A stretch of 64,000 bases of DNA, from NCBI RefSeq assembly GCF_000499785.1, contig NZ_HG726020.1, positions 186,001 to 250,000 on the forward strand. The letters run 5' to 3'. The position numbers and the translations under genes were made by a program. Position 1 is the stretch's first letter, and each line of letters starts with the position of its first letter. Source of the DNA: Bacteroides neonati (GTDB taxonomy: Bacteria > Bacteroidota > Bacteroidia > Bacteroidales > Bacteroidaceae). Under the pieces are notes generated by a model. It saw only the letters and a program-made list of their open reading frames with translations, ran no database searches and had not been told where the DNA came from. Below, in pieces: positions 24,208 to 33,591 of this stretch.

Positions 24208-25069
24208 ATATCTGTGTTTTAACTTGATCCAAGATGGACTGCCCAATAGCGATGGCAGCCTCTTTGCGACAAGGAGCAAAGCTGGGCCAATCATTAAAGT
24301 CGATGATGCGGATGGTTCCATCGGGCGACACAATGCAATCGCCACCATAAACCTGTACTTGCAGCACCTTTGCAGCGGCATCGCACAGTTCTTTCAAATG
24401 ATCGAGAGAGAACGGAATACCAGTGGGCGAACCGTTAATCTCCTCGAGACCGAACTTGCTGTGATGCCCGTCGTAAGGATAAAACCAATAAAAGAAATCC
24501 GTACCCGATACTCCGTAAAACTTAATCAGATCGCCTTCAAGATGACGATTGATAACCACTCGCCCGATTCCCCGCAGTGCGTATTCGGCCATCACTTCCT
24601 GCAACTCTTCGCAAGTGCGTACATACGATACGTCTTCGCGATGAATAGCATGAAAGTCGGCACGCTTTACCCAACAGGGTTCAAAAACGGGTTCTATCAA
24701 ATAAGTCGGAATAGGATCGCTTGTATCCCACATCAAACTTTCGGGATGTGGAATCTGATTCTCTATCAACAAGGTAGTCATGCGTTCGCGGGTGCAGTTC
24801 TCAATACCATAAGCCGAGTTTACGGCAATGACTCCCCCTTGTTCGGCTTGTTGCAGATGCCGTACGGCTGCCTTGCTTCGCATCATGGTAAAAACGAACC
24901 TTTCGGACAGCGAATGTGCTAGAAACTCCTGTTCGGTATAATAGTTTACCTGATGCCCCGCTTCCATTAAGTAATGCCCGACAGCCATAAAGATAGCTGA
25001 ATCATTCCCCACATGATTGGGCGAAAAGAGCGTATATCGCTGTATTCCTGCAAAAGTGATCGGTTTCAT
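24200..25069 (-). CDS. ATP-grasp-type protein of the inositol-lipid operon
   Basis: A 289-residue protein. The C-terminal half looks like an ATP-grasp fold: WVKRADFHAIHREDV, GRVVINRHLEGDLIKFYGV, then VYGGDCIVSPDGTIRIIDFNDWPSF with Asp and Asn in metal-binding positions. ATP-grasp enzymes form acyl-phosphate intermediates and ligate a carboxylate to a nucleophile; some act as kinases. The N-terminus is RYTLFSPNHVGNDSAIF. It overlaps the nucleotidyltransferase gene by ATGA and the phosphatidyltransferase gene by 8 bp. It has no assigned step in inositol-lipid synthesis that I know; an amino-acyl or kinase modification of inositol is possible (inference). Confidence 0.75.
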   Translation of the reverse strand: MKPITFAGIQRYTLFSPNHVGNDSAIFMAVGHYLMEAGHQVNYYTEQEFLAHSLSERFVFTMMRSKAAVRHLQQAEQGGVIAVNSAYGIENCTRERMTTLLIENQIPHPESLMWDTSDPIPTYLIEPVFEPCWVKRADFHAIHREDVSYVRTCEELQEVMAEYALRGIGRVVINRHLEGDLIKFYGVSGTDFFYWFYPYDGHHSKFGLEEINGSPTGIPFSLDHLKELCDAAAKVLQVQVYGGDCIVSPDGTIRIIDFNDWPSFAPCRKEAAIAIGQSILDQVKTQIYE

Positions 25070-25779
25070 TGGCTGGTTGGCTTTGCTAAAAATTGTTCGG
25101 CTTTCTCCACGTCCGAGGCGTGGTCAATATCTATAATCTTCGAGAAGGGATAGGCATACATTCGCAAGCCCGCATCGACCAGATATTGCTGAAAGCCTCG
25201 CATACGCGAAACTCCGGCTTGCATAGCAGCCGGCAATAGGGACAGTGCACGTTGGCTTAAGCAGTAAATGCCTCCCGATATGTAACGAGAACCGGGATAG
25301 TCGGTGCTGCCATAACCCGTTATTTGCAAGTTGTCATCGGCATGCACATACAATGGTTTCTCATCATCAATAAAATCGGTGACAGCCATCAACGCATCCA
25401 TCCGCTGATCGTTTACAAAGGCACGTATGTAATCGGCAAACTCCCGTTCGTGAAAGATAGGATCTACGGTAGTGAGGCAGAAGCCTCCTTCGCCTTGCAA
25501 ATAAGGCATCAATTCGTAGAAACTATGAAACGAGTCGGGAGTCGATTTGATGACGATATGCAACGGAACAGGCAACTGTTGCCGCTCCAGAAAGCGACGC
25601 ACTTCTTCCATCTCTTCATTAATAATGATGCAGATAGACTCTGCATCATTATCTAAAAAAACACGAAACAACCGTTCCAGTAAAGGCATCCCCGCCACAC
25701 GAACCAGCGGCTTAGGAACTTGAATTCCTTCTGATACGAGGCGGGAGCCCTGTCCGGCTGCAATCAATGCATATTTCAT
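25066..25779 (-). CDS. Sugar/inositol-phosphate nucleotidyltransferase-like protein
   Basis: A 237-residue NTP-transferase with the signature MKYALIAAGQGSRL, then VPKPLVRVAGMPLLERL (Lys that contacts the phosphate), CIIINEEMEEV, and TTVDPIFHER, where the conserved metal-binding Asp lies. Relatives transfer NMP to sugar phosphates or, in CTP:inositol-1-phosphate cytidylyltransferase, to inositol phosphate. It is 19 bp downstream of myo-inositol-phosphate synthase and overlaps the ATP-grasp gene by ATGA. CDP-inositol synthesis is a reasonable guess from this position, but no specificity residues prove it. Confidence 0.8.
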   Translation of the reverse strand: MKYALIAAGQGSRLVSEGIQVPKPLVRVAGMPLLERLFRVFLDNDAESICIIINEEMEEVRRFLERQQLPVPLHIVIKSTPDSFHSFYELMPYLQGEGGFCLTTVDPIFHEREFADYIRAFVNDQRMDALMAVTDFIDDEKPLYVHADDNLQITGYGSTDYPGSRYISGGIYCLSQRALSLLPAAMQAGVSRMRGFQQYLVDAGLRMYAYPFSKIIDIDHASDVEKAEQFLAKPTSQ

Positions 25780-25798
25780 TTTAATCGCGTTAGAGGGT

Positions 25799-27085
25799 TT
25801 AGTCCAGACATTCGCGCGTATCGTCTCCGATCATTTTTCGTAATGTATTCTTTAGATTGGCGTACTGAATGAACAAATCATGTTCGGGCTCATGCTCCAA
25901 ATCGTGCATGGGGCTCTTGCAGTAGAAAGACAGCCAAGTTTGTATGCCATACATGCCTGCGCGAGCAGCCAGATCGCTAAACAACACTAGATCCAGTACC
26001 AGCGGAGCAGCCAAGATAGAGTCGCGACACAGGAAGTTCACTTTCAGTTCCATCGGATAACCCATCCAGCCAACAATATCAATATTGTCCCAAGCCTCTT
26101 TATTGTCTTTGCGAGGGGGATAATAATTAATACGAACTTTGTGATAGATGTTTCCATAAAGTTCTGGGAATTTCTCGGGTTCAAGAATGTTGTCGATCAC
26201 CGATAGTTTGCTCACCTCTTTGGTCTTGAAGTTATCGGGATCATCGAGCACTTCGCCATCGCGGTTGCCCAGGATATTGGTAGAGAACCATCCGTCGAGA
26301 CCCAACATTCGGGCTTTGATCATCGGGGCAAGCACTGTTTTCATCATTGTTTGTCCGCTCTTGAAATCTTTGCCGGCAATGGGCACACGTTGTTTGGCGG
26401 CAAACTCCCACATAGCCGGAGTGTCTACGCAAAGATTCGGAGCACCCATTATAAAAGGAACTCCTTCGGCAATAGCTGCATAGGCGTAGCACATACTTGG
26501 GGATATTTTGTCTTTCTTATCCTCCTTCATCGCCTGTTCGAGCGCAGCGAGCGAGTGATGTTCTTCGCAAAGGGGGAGATAGATCTCCGTACTGGCCGCC
26601 CAAACCACCACGATACGTGCACAATTATGGGTTTCTTTAAACCGGCGGATATCCTGACGAATCTGTTCCGTAAGTTCCCAACGGGTGGCAGCATGCTTTA
26701 CGTGCGTTCCATTGAGGCGTTTCACCCATTGATGGTCAAAAGCAGCGGGCATGGGTTTAATAGCCTGTAGTTCGTCTTTTACTTTATCAAGATCTTTTTG
26801 TTTCAGCACTTCGGCATGCATGGCTGCGGCATACACATCGTCGGGGAAAATATCCCATCCTCCAAATACGATATCGTTCAAATCAGTCAGGGGGATAACG
26901 TCTTTCATACGTTTTTCACCATCCTTTAAGCGAATCGTTGCCAATTGTGTGGTAGATCCTATGGGAGTTGTTAATCCTTTGCGAGCAGCAAGTGTGCCGG
27001 TAATAAAAGTCGAAGATACGGCTCCGCCTACTCCCACTACCAACACGCCAAGACGGCCTGATGCCGATTTAATTTGTTGTTCCAT
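25799..27085 (-). CDS. Inositol-3-phosphate synthase
   Basis: A 428-residue NAD-dependent enzyme converting glucose-6-phosphate to 1D-myo-inositol 3-phosphate. Features: the Rossmann loop LVVGVGGAVSSTFITG, DLNDIVFGGWDIFPDDVYAAA, FIMGAPNLCVDTPAM, DFKSGQTMMKTVLAPM and NILGNRDGEVLDD (the family NxxGNxDG region). The length is that of bacterial members. It is the first gene of the six-gene inositol-lipid operon, with a TAnnTTTG promoter at 27118-27125. In B. thetaiotaomicron an equivalent cluster was shown to make phosphatidylinositol and inositol sphingolipids (established knowledge), and this operon matches it in gene types. Confidence 0.93.
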   Translation of the reverse strand: MEQQIKSASGRLGVLVVGVGGAVSSTFITGTLAARKGLTTPIGSTTQLATIRLKDGEKRMKDVIPLTDLNDIVFGGWDIFPDDVYAAAMHAEVLKQKDLDKVKDELQAIKPMPAAFDHQWVKRLNGTHVKHAATRWELTEQIRQDIRRFKETHNCARIVVVWAASTEIYLPLCEEHHSLAALEQAMKEDKKDKISPSMCYAYAAIAEGVPFIMGAPNLCVDTPAMWEFAAKQRVPIAGKDFKSGQTMMKTVLAPMIKARMLGLDGWFSTNILGNRDGEVLDDPDNFKTKEVSKLSVIDNILEPEKFPELYGNIYHKVRINYYPPRKDNKEAWDNIDIVGWMGYPMELKVNFLCRDSILAAPLVLDLVLFSDLAARAGMYGIQTWLSFYCKSPMHDLEHEPEHDLFIQYANLKNTLRKMIGDDTRECLD

Positions 27086-27117
27086 TTCTGTAAATTTAAG
27101 TTAGTTCAAGATGATGG

Positions 27118-27125
27118 CAAAGGTA
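27118..27125 (-). promoter_or_regulatory. Promoter of the inositol-lipid operon
   Basis: The minus strand reads TACCTTTG, matching TAnnTTTG, 33 bp before the start codon at 27085. The remaining 27126-27309 region, shared with the divergent aspT gene, shows no other clear element. Confidence 0.6.
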
Positions 27126-27309
27126 GTATTTACAACCTTTCGACGGTGCTCTTTTTGTCGGATTAAATAGTCATTTTAGAACTTTTTCACTATCGTAACT
27201 CCTGACTCACTAAGGGCTACAAACAAAAAACGAATCGAATACAAAACTCTTTTAGTTAAGTTCTGTTTTACTATAGCGACTAAAAATATAAACCTAAACG
27301 ACATTAAGT

Positions 27310-29004
27310 ATGGAATGGATTATTAACCAACTCAGGGAGCGCCCCGAGCTCGCTATTTTTCTCACTTTATTTCTAGGGTTCTGGATAGGCAAGTTCAAGA
27401 TAGGAAAGTTTTCGCTGGGCACTGTAACAAGTGTGTTATTAGTCGGTGTAGTGGTAGGTCAACTAAACATCACCATTGGCGAGCCTATCAAAGCAGTATT
27501 CTTTCTATTATTTCTATTCGCAGTAGGATATAAAGTGGGTCCACAGTTCTTTCGCGGATTAAAAAAAGACGGATTACCACAAGTTGCATTTGCTGCACTG
27601 ATGTGCGTGGTCAGCTTAGTATCGGCATGGGCTTTTGCCAAACTGATGGGATACAATGTGGGCGAAGCTGCCGGTTTACTGGCCGGTTCGCAAACCATAT
27701 CGGCTGTGATTGGGGTGGCAAGCGATACGATCAACCAATTAAGTATCACTTCGGCACAGAAGGCATCGTACATCAACTCCATTCCCGTAGCCTATGCTGT
27801 TACGTATATTTTCGGTACAGCCGGTTCGGCTTGGTTGCTGGCATCGCTTGGCCCCAAGTTATTGGGCGGAATCGAAAAGGTAAAGGCCGATTGCCGGGAG
27901 CTGGAGGCCAAGATGGGATCTTCCGAATCCGACGAACCGGGGTTTATGGCAGCCGGCCGCCCGGTCACCTTCCGTGCTTATCGAATTACCAACGATTGGT
28001 TTAAGGGGGGCAAACAGGTGTCGGAACTCGAGGATTATCTGTCGCAACAGAACAAACGTCTGTTTGTAGAAAGAGTGCGACAGAACGGAGTTATTCGTGA
28101 AGTAAACCCTGCCATGCTGCTGAGCCTCAACGACGAGATTGTATTAAGCGGTCGTCGCGAATTCGTAATCGGAGAAGAAGATTGGCTGGGTCCGGAAGTA
28201 TTGGATGCACAATTACTCGATTTTCCGGCCGAGATACTCCCCGTCATGGTAACCCGCCGCACCTTTGCCGGAGAAACCGTTTCCAGTATCCGTGCACAAA
28301 AGTTTATGCACGGCGTAAGCATCCGCAACATTAAGCGAGCAGGCATCCGGATACCGATATTGGCGCAAACCGTTGTCGATGCGGGAGATATGGTAGAGAT
28401 TGTAGGCACCAAGCAAGAGGTGGAAGCCGCTGCCAAGCAATTGGGCTATATAGACAGACCCACGAACCAAACGGATATGATATTCGTGGGCTTAGGCATC
28501 CTCGTAGGCGGTCTGGTCGGTGCGTTATCCATTCATCTGGGAGGTATCCCGCTCAGCCTGTCGACCAGTGGCGGAGCCTTGATAGCCGGACTCGTATTTG
28601 GTTGGTTGCGCAGCAAGCACCCTACCTTTGGCGGCATCCCCGAACCATCGCTGTGGGTACTCAATAATGTGGGACTGAATATGTTCATCGCCGTAGTAGG
28701 CATCGCAGCCGGCCCGAGCTTTGTAACCGGACTCAAAGAGGTAGGCCTAAGCCTCTTCGTAGTAGGTGCATTGGTTACCGCCATCCCCCTGATTGCAGGG
28801 CTGCTGATGGCTCGGTATCTGTTCAAGTTTCATCCGGCATTGGCACTGGGTTGCACCGCCGGCGCACGTACCACAACCGCTGCACTGGGTGCCATACAAG
28901 ATGCGGTCGAGAGCGAAACGCCTGCATTGGGATACACAGTGACTTATGCCGTAGGCAATACCTTACTCATTATATGGGGAGTTATCATCGTACTCCTTAT
29001 ATAA
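27310..29004 (+). CDS. aspT: Aspartate:alanine exchanger (AspT family)
   Basis: A 564-residue membrane antiporter. About five hydrophobic segments precede and follow a cytoplasmic region (~residues 190-390) with two TrkA-C-like domains ([29 protein letters not shown]). The repeated AspT signatures [16 protein letters not shown] and [15 protein letters not shown] are visible, as is the C-terminal [19 protein letters not shown]. AspT imports aspartate and exports alanine electrogenically; with the next gene it forms a proton-motive metabolic cycle. It starts 224 bp from the divergent inositol-lipid operon and is separated from aspD by 67 bp, so they are likely co-transcribed. Confidence 0.9.
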   Translation: MEWIINQLRERPELAIFLTLFLGFWIGKFKIGKFSLGTVTSVLLVGVVVGQLNITIGEPIKAVFFLLFLFAVGYKVGPQFFRGLKKDGLPQVAFAALMCVVSLVSAWAFAKLMGYNVGEAAGLLAGSQTISAVIGVASDTINQLSITSAQKASYINSIPVAYAVTYIFGTAGSAWLLASLGPKLLGGIEKVKADCRELEAKMGSSESDEPGFMAAGRPVTFRAYRITNDWFKGGKQVSELEDYLSQQNKRLFVERVRQNGVIREVNPAMLLSLNDEIVLSGRREFVIGEEDWLGPEVLDAQLLDFPAEILPVMVTRRTFAGETVSSIRAQKFMHGVSIRNIKRAGIRIPILAQTVVDAGDMVEIVGTKQEVEAAAKQLGYIDRPTNQTDMIFVGLGILVGGLVGALSIHLGGIPLSLSTSGGALIAGLVFGWLRSKHPTFGGIPEPSLWVLNNVGLNMFIAVVGIAAGPSFVTGLKEVGLSLFVVGALVTAIPLIAGLLMARYLFKFHPALALGCTAGARTTTAALGAIQDAVESETPALGYTVTYAVGNTLLIIWGVIIVLLI

Positions 29005-29071
29005 TATAGCCTAAGCGTGATCGCATATATATTATTTCTTAAAAACCATAACCGATACAATATACTTAATT

Positions 29072-30718
29072 ATGAAAGAGAATCAACCCAAGAAGAACCC
29101 ATCCAGCACTCATTTTGCCAAAGAGATGGAAGGAATCAGCCCTTTTGAATTAAAGAACCGCCTGATTGAAATGGCCGACGAAAGTATTAAAAAAGCGGCA
29201 CATACGATGCTCAATGCCGGACGCGGCAATCCCAACTGGATTGCTACCGTACCGCGCCAAGCCTTCTTCCTGCTCGGACAGTTTGGGATAGATGAGTGTC
29301 ATCGCGTCTTATCGCTGCCCGAGGGCATTGCCGGTATTCCTTTAAAAAAGGGCATTGCCGCCCGTTTCGAGAGCTTTCTCAAAGAGAATCACCGCAAGCC
29401 GGGTGCCGAGTTGCTCAAAGGCACGTACAACTACTTGTTGATGGAGCATGCAGCCGATCCGGATGATTTGGTACACGAATGGGCAGAATCCATCATCGGC
29501 GATCAGTATCCCGTGCCCGACCGTATCTTGCATTTCACCGAGATACTCGTACAGGATTACCTGGCGCAGGAGCTGTGCGACCGCCGTCCGCCGCGCGGCA
29601 CCTTCGACCTCTTTGCCACAGAAGGAGGCACGGCAGCCATGTGCTACCTCTTCGACTCCTTGCAGCAGAACTATCTCCTGAGTCATGGCGACAGCATTGC
29701 ACTGCTCGTACCGGTCTTTACGCCCTACATCGAGATACCCGAACTGCGCCGCTACGAATTTGATGTGACCGAGATTGCCGCCAACGAAATGACAGCCGAC
29801 GGACGACACACCTGGCAATACAGCGATGCCGACATCGACCGCCTCAAAGATCCGCGCATCAAGGCACTCTTCATCACCAACCCAAGCAATCCGCCCAGCT
29901 ATGCACTGAGCCCCGAAACATCGGCTCGTATTGTCGACATCGTGAAGAACGACAACCCGAACCTGATGATCATCACCGACGATGTATACGGAACCTTCAT
30001 CCCCCACTTCCGCTCCCTGATGGCCGAACTGCCGCACAACACCCTGTGCGTGTACTCCTTCTCCAAATACTACGGAGCTACCGGTTGGCGCAACGCGGTC
30101 ATTGCCTTGCACCAAGACAACATCTACGATAAGATGCTCACCCGCCTTACAGACGAGCAGAAAGCCGCGCTCCACAAACGCTACTCGAGCTTGGATATGC
30201 ATCCCGAAAAGCTGAAATTCATTGACCGCATGGTGGCCGACAGCCGACAGGTAGCACTGAATCACACCGCCGGACTCTCCTTGCCGCAACAGATGCAGAT
30301 GAGCCTCTTCGCCTCCTTCTCGCTGCTCGACAAGGAGGATCGGTACAAAATCCGTATGCAAAAGCTCATCCTGCGCCGCCTGCATGCTTTGTGGGAAAGC
30401 ACCGGATTCACACTGGTCGAAGACCCGCTCAGAGCCGGTTATTATTCTGAAATAGACATGCTCGTATGGGCTCGAAAGTTTTATGGCGAGGAGTTTGCCG
30501 AATATCTGCAAAAGACCTACAACCCCTTGGATGTAGTCTTCCGGCTCGCCAATGAAACCTCTTTGGTATTGCTCAACGGTGGCGGATTTGCCGGCCCCGA
30601 ATGGAGCATCCGCGCTTCGCTCGCCAATCTGAATGAATCCGATTACATCAAAATCGGACAGAGTATTCGCCAAATACTCGAAGAATATCACGAGGAGATG
30701 AAACAAGCGCTTCATTGA
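29072..30718 (+). CDS. aspD: Aspartate 4-decarboxylase / aspartate transaminase
   Basis: A 548-residue fold-type I PLP enzyme. It beta-decarboxylates L-aspartate to L-alanine and CO2. The PLP Lys lies in CVYSFSKYYGATGWRNA. Other features: ATEGGTAAMCYLFDSL, LFITNPSNPPSYAL (Asn contacting PLP), MIITDDVYGTFIP (Asp binding the pyridine N). The length (~530-550) is typical of AspD and longer than ordinary aminotransferases. It is downstream of aspT, as in Tetragenococcus and other bacteria that use this cycle. The region appears richer in G and C in third positions than the utilization locus to the right. The gene ends just before tandem terminator hairpins. Confidence 0.9.
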   Translation: MKENQPKKNPSSTHFAKEMEGISPFELKNRLIEMADESIKKAAHTMLNAGRGNPNWIATVPRQAFFLLGQFGIDECHRVLSLPEGIAGIPLKKGIAARFESFLKENHRKPGAELLKGTYNYLLMEHAADPDDLVHEWAESIIGDQYPVPDRILHFTEILVQDYLAQELCDRRPPRGTFDLFATEGGTAAMCYLFDSLQQNYLLSHGDSIALLVPVFTPYIEIPELRRYEFDVTEIAANEMTADGRHTWQYSDADIDRLKDPRIKALFITNPSNPPSYALSPETSARIVDIVKNDNPNLMIITDDVYGTFIPHFRSLMAELPHNTLCVYSFSKYYGATGWRNAVIALHQDNIYDKMLTRLTDEQKAALHKRYSSLDMHPEKLKFIDRMVADSRQVALNHTAGLSLPQQMQMSLFASFSLLDKEDRYKIRMQKLILRRLHALWESTGFTLVEDPLRAGYYSEIDMLVWARKFYGEEFAEYLQKTYNPLDVVFRLANETSLVLLNGGGFAGPEWSIRASLANLNESDYIKIGQSIRQILEEYHEEMKQALH

Positions 30719-30727
30719 GAAAAAAGA

Positions 30728-30835
30728 GACTAGAAAAGGCTTTTCTTGTTCCAAAAAAAATAAAATGGGACTAGAAAAGCCTTTTCTAGCTCCAAAAAAA
30801 TAAAATGGGACTAGAAAAGCTGTTTCCGGCTCTCC
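30728..30835. repeat. Tandem terminator-like repeats (2.6 copies of ~41 bp)
   Basis: Units start at 30728, 30769 and 30809. Each begins GACTAGAAAAG, folds back with a CTTTTCTAG-type arm, and the first two continue into TCCAAAAAA-TAAAATGG. The second unit has the best stem (CTAGAAAAG with CTTTTCTAG). They fill the gap between convergent aspD and the histidine kinase gene, so a stacked bidirectional terminator is the likely role. Confidence 0.7.
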
Positions 30836-30843
30836 CGAAAAGA

Positions 30844-32136
30844 TTAATGAAACGAAATGCGAAAGCGCGTCAACCCATCATTATAGGTACGGAGCGAAAA
30901 CGAGCAACCGTGATGCATCAGCACCTCGCGGATAAAGATAAGCCCGATGCCCTGTCCGTTGGGTTTGGTCGAGAAGAAAGGACTGAACAACTTTGCTTCC
31001 ACCTCCCGGCTGATTCCCTTGCCGTTGTCGACCACCTCGAGCGTGCGTGGAGCAACGGTACGAATCACGATCTCCCCCTCTCTGTCGATACTTTCGACTG
31101 CATTCTTAATGATATTGAGCAGCGTTTGCTCAAAGAGCGCAACGTCTGCCATTACTTCCGCCAGCGCCTCGTCGAGCTCCAGACGCAAGCGGATGTTTCG
31201 ATCCATACACACGCCCTCCATGAATCGCTTGCAGGAGAAGACGACATCGTTCAGATCGACCTTGGCGAAGTGCGGTTCGGGTATCTTCACCACATCGGCA
31301 AAGCGAGTGATGAAACGGCTCATCGAGAAACAACGATCGGTACACACACGCATCACCTCGCAAATATCCTCCATCCCCTCTGTTTCGGCAAGTGCCTGCT
31401 CTACCGTATCGAGCGTAGAGGTGATACCGGCGGTCGTGTTGTTTACCTCGTGGGCAATCATGCGTATCACCTTCTCGTAGGCCTTCTTTTCGGCCTTCAT
31501 CACCTCATCGGTCAGGCTCTCGATGAGGAAGAAGGGATGCTGAAAACCGCGGTCGATGAACGAAGAGTGCGTGCATTTATAGATGCTCGAATCGTTGAGC
31601 CGAACGGTAGCCGTAGTGCCCGGTGCAATGGTGCTAAGCTCCACTGCCAAAGGAGAATCGATGTCAGAGAGTTTGCGCCCCAACACCTCCTCGCTACTCA
31701 CACCGAGCATCTTCAGTGCCATGGGGTTGAGTTGCGACAGGTCATCGTCGAGCGTTTTGATAATCACCCCCATGGGCGATGCGTGGATCATCAGGTCGAG
31801 AAAGTGATTCTGCTCGCGCAGGTGCAGCCGTTCGTTCTTGAGCTGCTCCATCATGCGGTTAAAGACGTTGACGATGCGGTCGGCCTCGTACTGCCCAACG
31901 CTCCGCAGGCGACTGCCGAAGTCTTGCTCGCGCAGCAGCTCCATACCATTGCCGATGGTGTTGAGGGGCTTCACTATTTTGCGATAAAACACGATGAGGT
32001 AGAACAGAACGGCAAGAATAAGTCCCTCGGCCAGATAGAAGTAGATGCTACCTGCCGGCCCGGCCAGGTAAACAAGCAAAGCGGCAATGCCCGAAAGCAA
32101 AAGCACCAGTATGAAGAAAAGACCTTTTAGACGCAC
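30844..32136 (-). CDS. Sensor histidine kinase partner of the NtrC-type regulator
   Basis: A 430-residue sensor kinase. Two hydrophobic segments (~residues 5-25 and 28-50) with almost no periplasmic loop are followed by a HAMP-like region (KIVKPLNTIGNGMELL). A PAS domain spans ~105-210 (HASPMGVIIKTLDDDLSQLN). The dimerisation histidine is in IRMIAHEVNNTTAGI (H-E-V-N, a variant of the usual H-E-[IL]-R). The ATPase domain has NIIKNAVESID, LEVVDNGKGIS and GQGIGLIFIREV. It lies 56 bp downstream of a sigma-54 response regulator gene, so the two are cognate. The lack of a periplasmic sensor suggests a membrane or cytoplasmic signal. Confidence 0.88.
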   Translation of the reverse strand: MRLKGLFFILVLLLSGIAALLVYLAGPAGSIYFYLAEGLILAVLFYLIVFYRKIVKPLNTIGNGMELLREQDFGSRLRSVGQYEADRIVNVFNRMMEQLKNERLHLREQNHFLDLMIHASPMGVIIKTLDDDLSQLNPMALKMLGVSSEEVLGRKLSDIDSPLAVELSTIAPGTTATVRLNDSSIYKCTHSSFIDRGFQHPFFLIESLTDEVMKAEKKAYEKVIRMIAHEVNNTTAGITSTLDTVEQALAETEGMEDICEVMRVCTDRCFSMSRFITRFADVVKIPEPHFAKVDLNDVVFSCKRFMEGVCMDRNIRLRLELDEALAEVMADVALFEQTLLNIIKNAVESIDREGEIVIRTVAPRTLEVVDNGKGISREVEAKLFSPFFSTKPNGQGIGLIFIREVLMHHGCSFSLRTYNDGLTRFRISFH

Positions 32137-32192
32137 GGCAATGAAGCATTAATGATGAATGTGACAAGCGCGAGAGAGAACGAGAACGAGCT

Positions 32193-33548
32193 CTACTCTG
32201 CGTTGCCGATTTCGTATTTCTCTAACCGACGGTAAAGCGCGGCACGACTGATTCCGAGCGACAGGGCTACCTGACTGAGGTTTCCCTGATACCGCTCAAG
32301 AGCCTGCAAGATGGTTTTGCGCTCAATCTCGTCGAGCGTCATCCCCGCTAAGGGCGTTTGATGAGAACTCTTTGCATCGCTCTGCCGCAGATACTGCGCG
32401 TCGAAGTCCGAAGCATCGAGCAGCTCCTTGCCACTTACCAGCATGGTACGTTCGACCAGATTCTTCAACTCGCGGATATTGCCCGGAAAGGGCAGGCGAC
32501 TGAGAAACTGCAAGGCATCGGCCGAGAATTCGGTACGGGGCAAGCCATTGATCCGAGCCTGTGTATCGGCAAAATGACGGGCAAGCAACGGTATGTCTTC
32601 CCGACGTTCGCGCAAAGCAGGCAGCTTCACGGTGATGAGGTTGATGCGATAAAAGAGGTCTTCGCGGAAGCTGCGTTCGGCCACCATCGCGGGCAGATCG
32701 GCATTGGTAGCCGACACCACCCGTATATCGGTTTTGCGCGGACGACTGTCGCCCAGCACCTCGAACGTCTGATCCTGCAACACCCGCAGGAGCTTGACTT
32801 GGCACGAAGGGTCGAGATCGCCAATCTCGTCCAGAAAAATAGTTCCCCGATTGGCCATCTCGAAGCGTCCGGTACGGTCGGCATGGGCATCGGTGAAGGC
32901 TCCTTTCTTGTGTCCGAACATCTCACTCTCAAACAGGCTTTGCGAGATTCCGCCCAGATTGACCTTCACAAAAGGTTGCTTGGCGCGCTGGCTGTTGAGG
33001 TGTATGGCTTCGGCTATGAGTTCCTTTCCGGTACCACTTTCGCCGGTAATAAGCACCGAGGCGTTGGTTCGGGCAATGCGGGCTACGGTATGCAGTACCT
33101 CCATCAATCCCTTGCTCTTGCCGATAATGTGGCTGCGCTGCAGGGAGTCGTTTTGCTCCTGAGCCGTTTCTTTTTGGGGGGCGGAGAGCTCCAATGCCGT
33201 TTCGATGCGTTGCAGCAAAGCGGCATTGTTCCAAGGTTTGGTGATGAAATCGAAAGCACCTGCCTGCATGCCTTGCACAGCAAGCTGAATGCTGCCCCAG
33301 GCGGTCATCAGAATAACGGGTGTATGCGGACGAAAGAGTTTGGCTTGCTTGAGCAGCGTCAATCCCTCTTCGCCGGAAGTAGAAAGGGTGAAATTCATAT
33401 CCATCAGCATAAGCGACGGAGCTACCGAGCGTATCACCTCCATGGCTTCGCGCGGTCCGCTTACTGCCTCGACTTCGTACCCGGCACGCTTCAACATAAA
33501 GCTGAGCGAAGAGCGAACGGCACTGTCATCGTCAATGATTAGTATCAT
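32193..33548 (-). CDS. NtrC-family sigma-54-dependent response regulator
   Basis: A 451-residue regulator, started at ATG 33548 (MILIIDDDSAV); the longer frame overlaps tolC. Residues ~1-120 are the receiver (acidic pair IDDDS, phospho-Asp in LMLMDMNF, Lys in FITKPWNN). Residues ~140-375 are the AAA+ domain: ITGESGTGKELIAEAIH (Walker A), the sigma-54 contact loop KKGAFTDAHAD (family GAFTGA), GTIFLDEIGDLD (Walker B), RFREDLFYRIN-like SFREDLFYRINLI, FPGNIRELKNL. The C-terminus is a Fis-type helix-turn-helix (NLSQVALSLGISRAALYRRL). It activates sigma-54 promoters when phosphorylated by its partner kinase. A candidate target lies upstream of tolC at 35096-35176, suggesting autoregulation. Confidence 0.92.
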   Translation of the reverse strand: MILIIDDDSAVRSSLSFMLKRAGYEVEAVSGPREAMEVIRSVAPSLMLMDMNFTLSTSGEEGLTLLKQAKLFRPHTPVILMTAWGSIQLAVQGMQAGAFDFITKPWNNAALLQRIETALELSAPQKETAQEQNDSLQRSHIIGKSKGLMEVLHTVARIARTNASVLITGESGTGKELIAEAIHLNSQRAKQPFVKVNLGGISQSLFESEMFGHKKGAFTDAHADRTGRFEMANRGTIFLDEIGDLDPSCQVKLLRVLQDQTFEVLGDSRPRKTDIRVVSATNADLPAMVAERSFREDLFYRINLITVKLPALRERREDIPLLARHFADTQARINGLPRTEFSADALQFLSRLPFPGNIRELKNLVERTMLVSGKELLDASDFDAQYLRQSDAKSSHQTPLAGMTLDEIERKTILQALERYQGNLSQVALSLGISRAALYRRLEKYEIGNAE

Positions 33549-33591
33549 GGGAGTTCGTATTAGTTGCGTACAAAGATATAAAAAATAGTGA

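Noticed and set aside
24208..24381. N-terminal extension of the CDP-alcohol phosphatidyltransferase frame
   Set aside because: It overlaps the ATP-grasp gene heavily and has no family similarity; ATG 24207 gives a normal overlap of 8 bp.
29342..30754. 470-codon minus-strand ORF opposite aspD
   Set aside because: Long only because the GC-rich aspD sequence lacks stops on the other strand; its translation has no recognisable motifs while aspD has complete PLP-enzyme motifs.
30728..30835. CRISPR-like array
   Set aside because: Only 2.6 units, nearly identical throughout without unique spacers, and each forms a terminator-like hairpin.
30805..32130. 441-codon plus-strand ORF opposite the histidine kinase
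   Set aside because: Antisense to a kinase with clear H-box and ATPase motifs; the translation is His/Gln-rich with no family features.
32358..33542. 394-codon plus-strand ORF opposite the NtrC-type regulator
   Set aside because: Antisense shadow; the minus strand carries intact Walker A, Walker B and Fis motifs.
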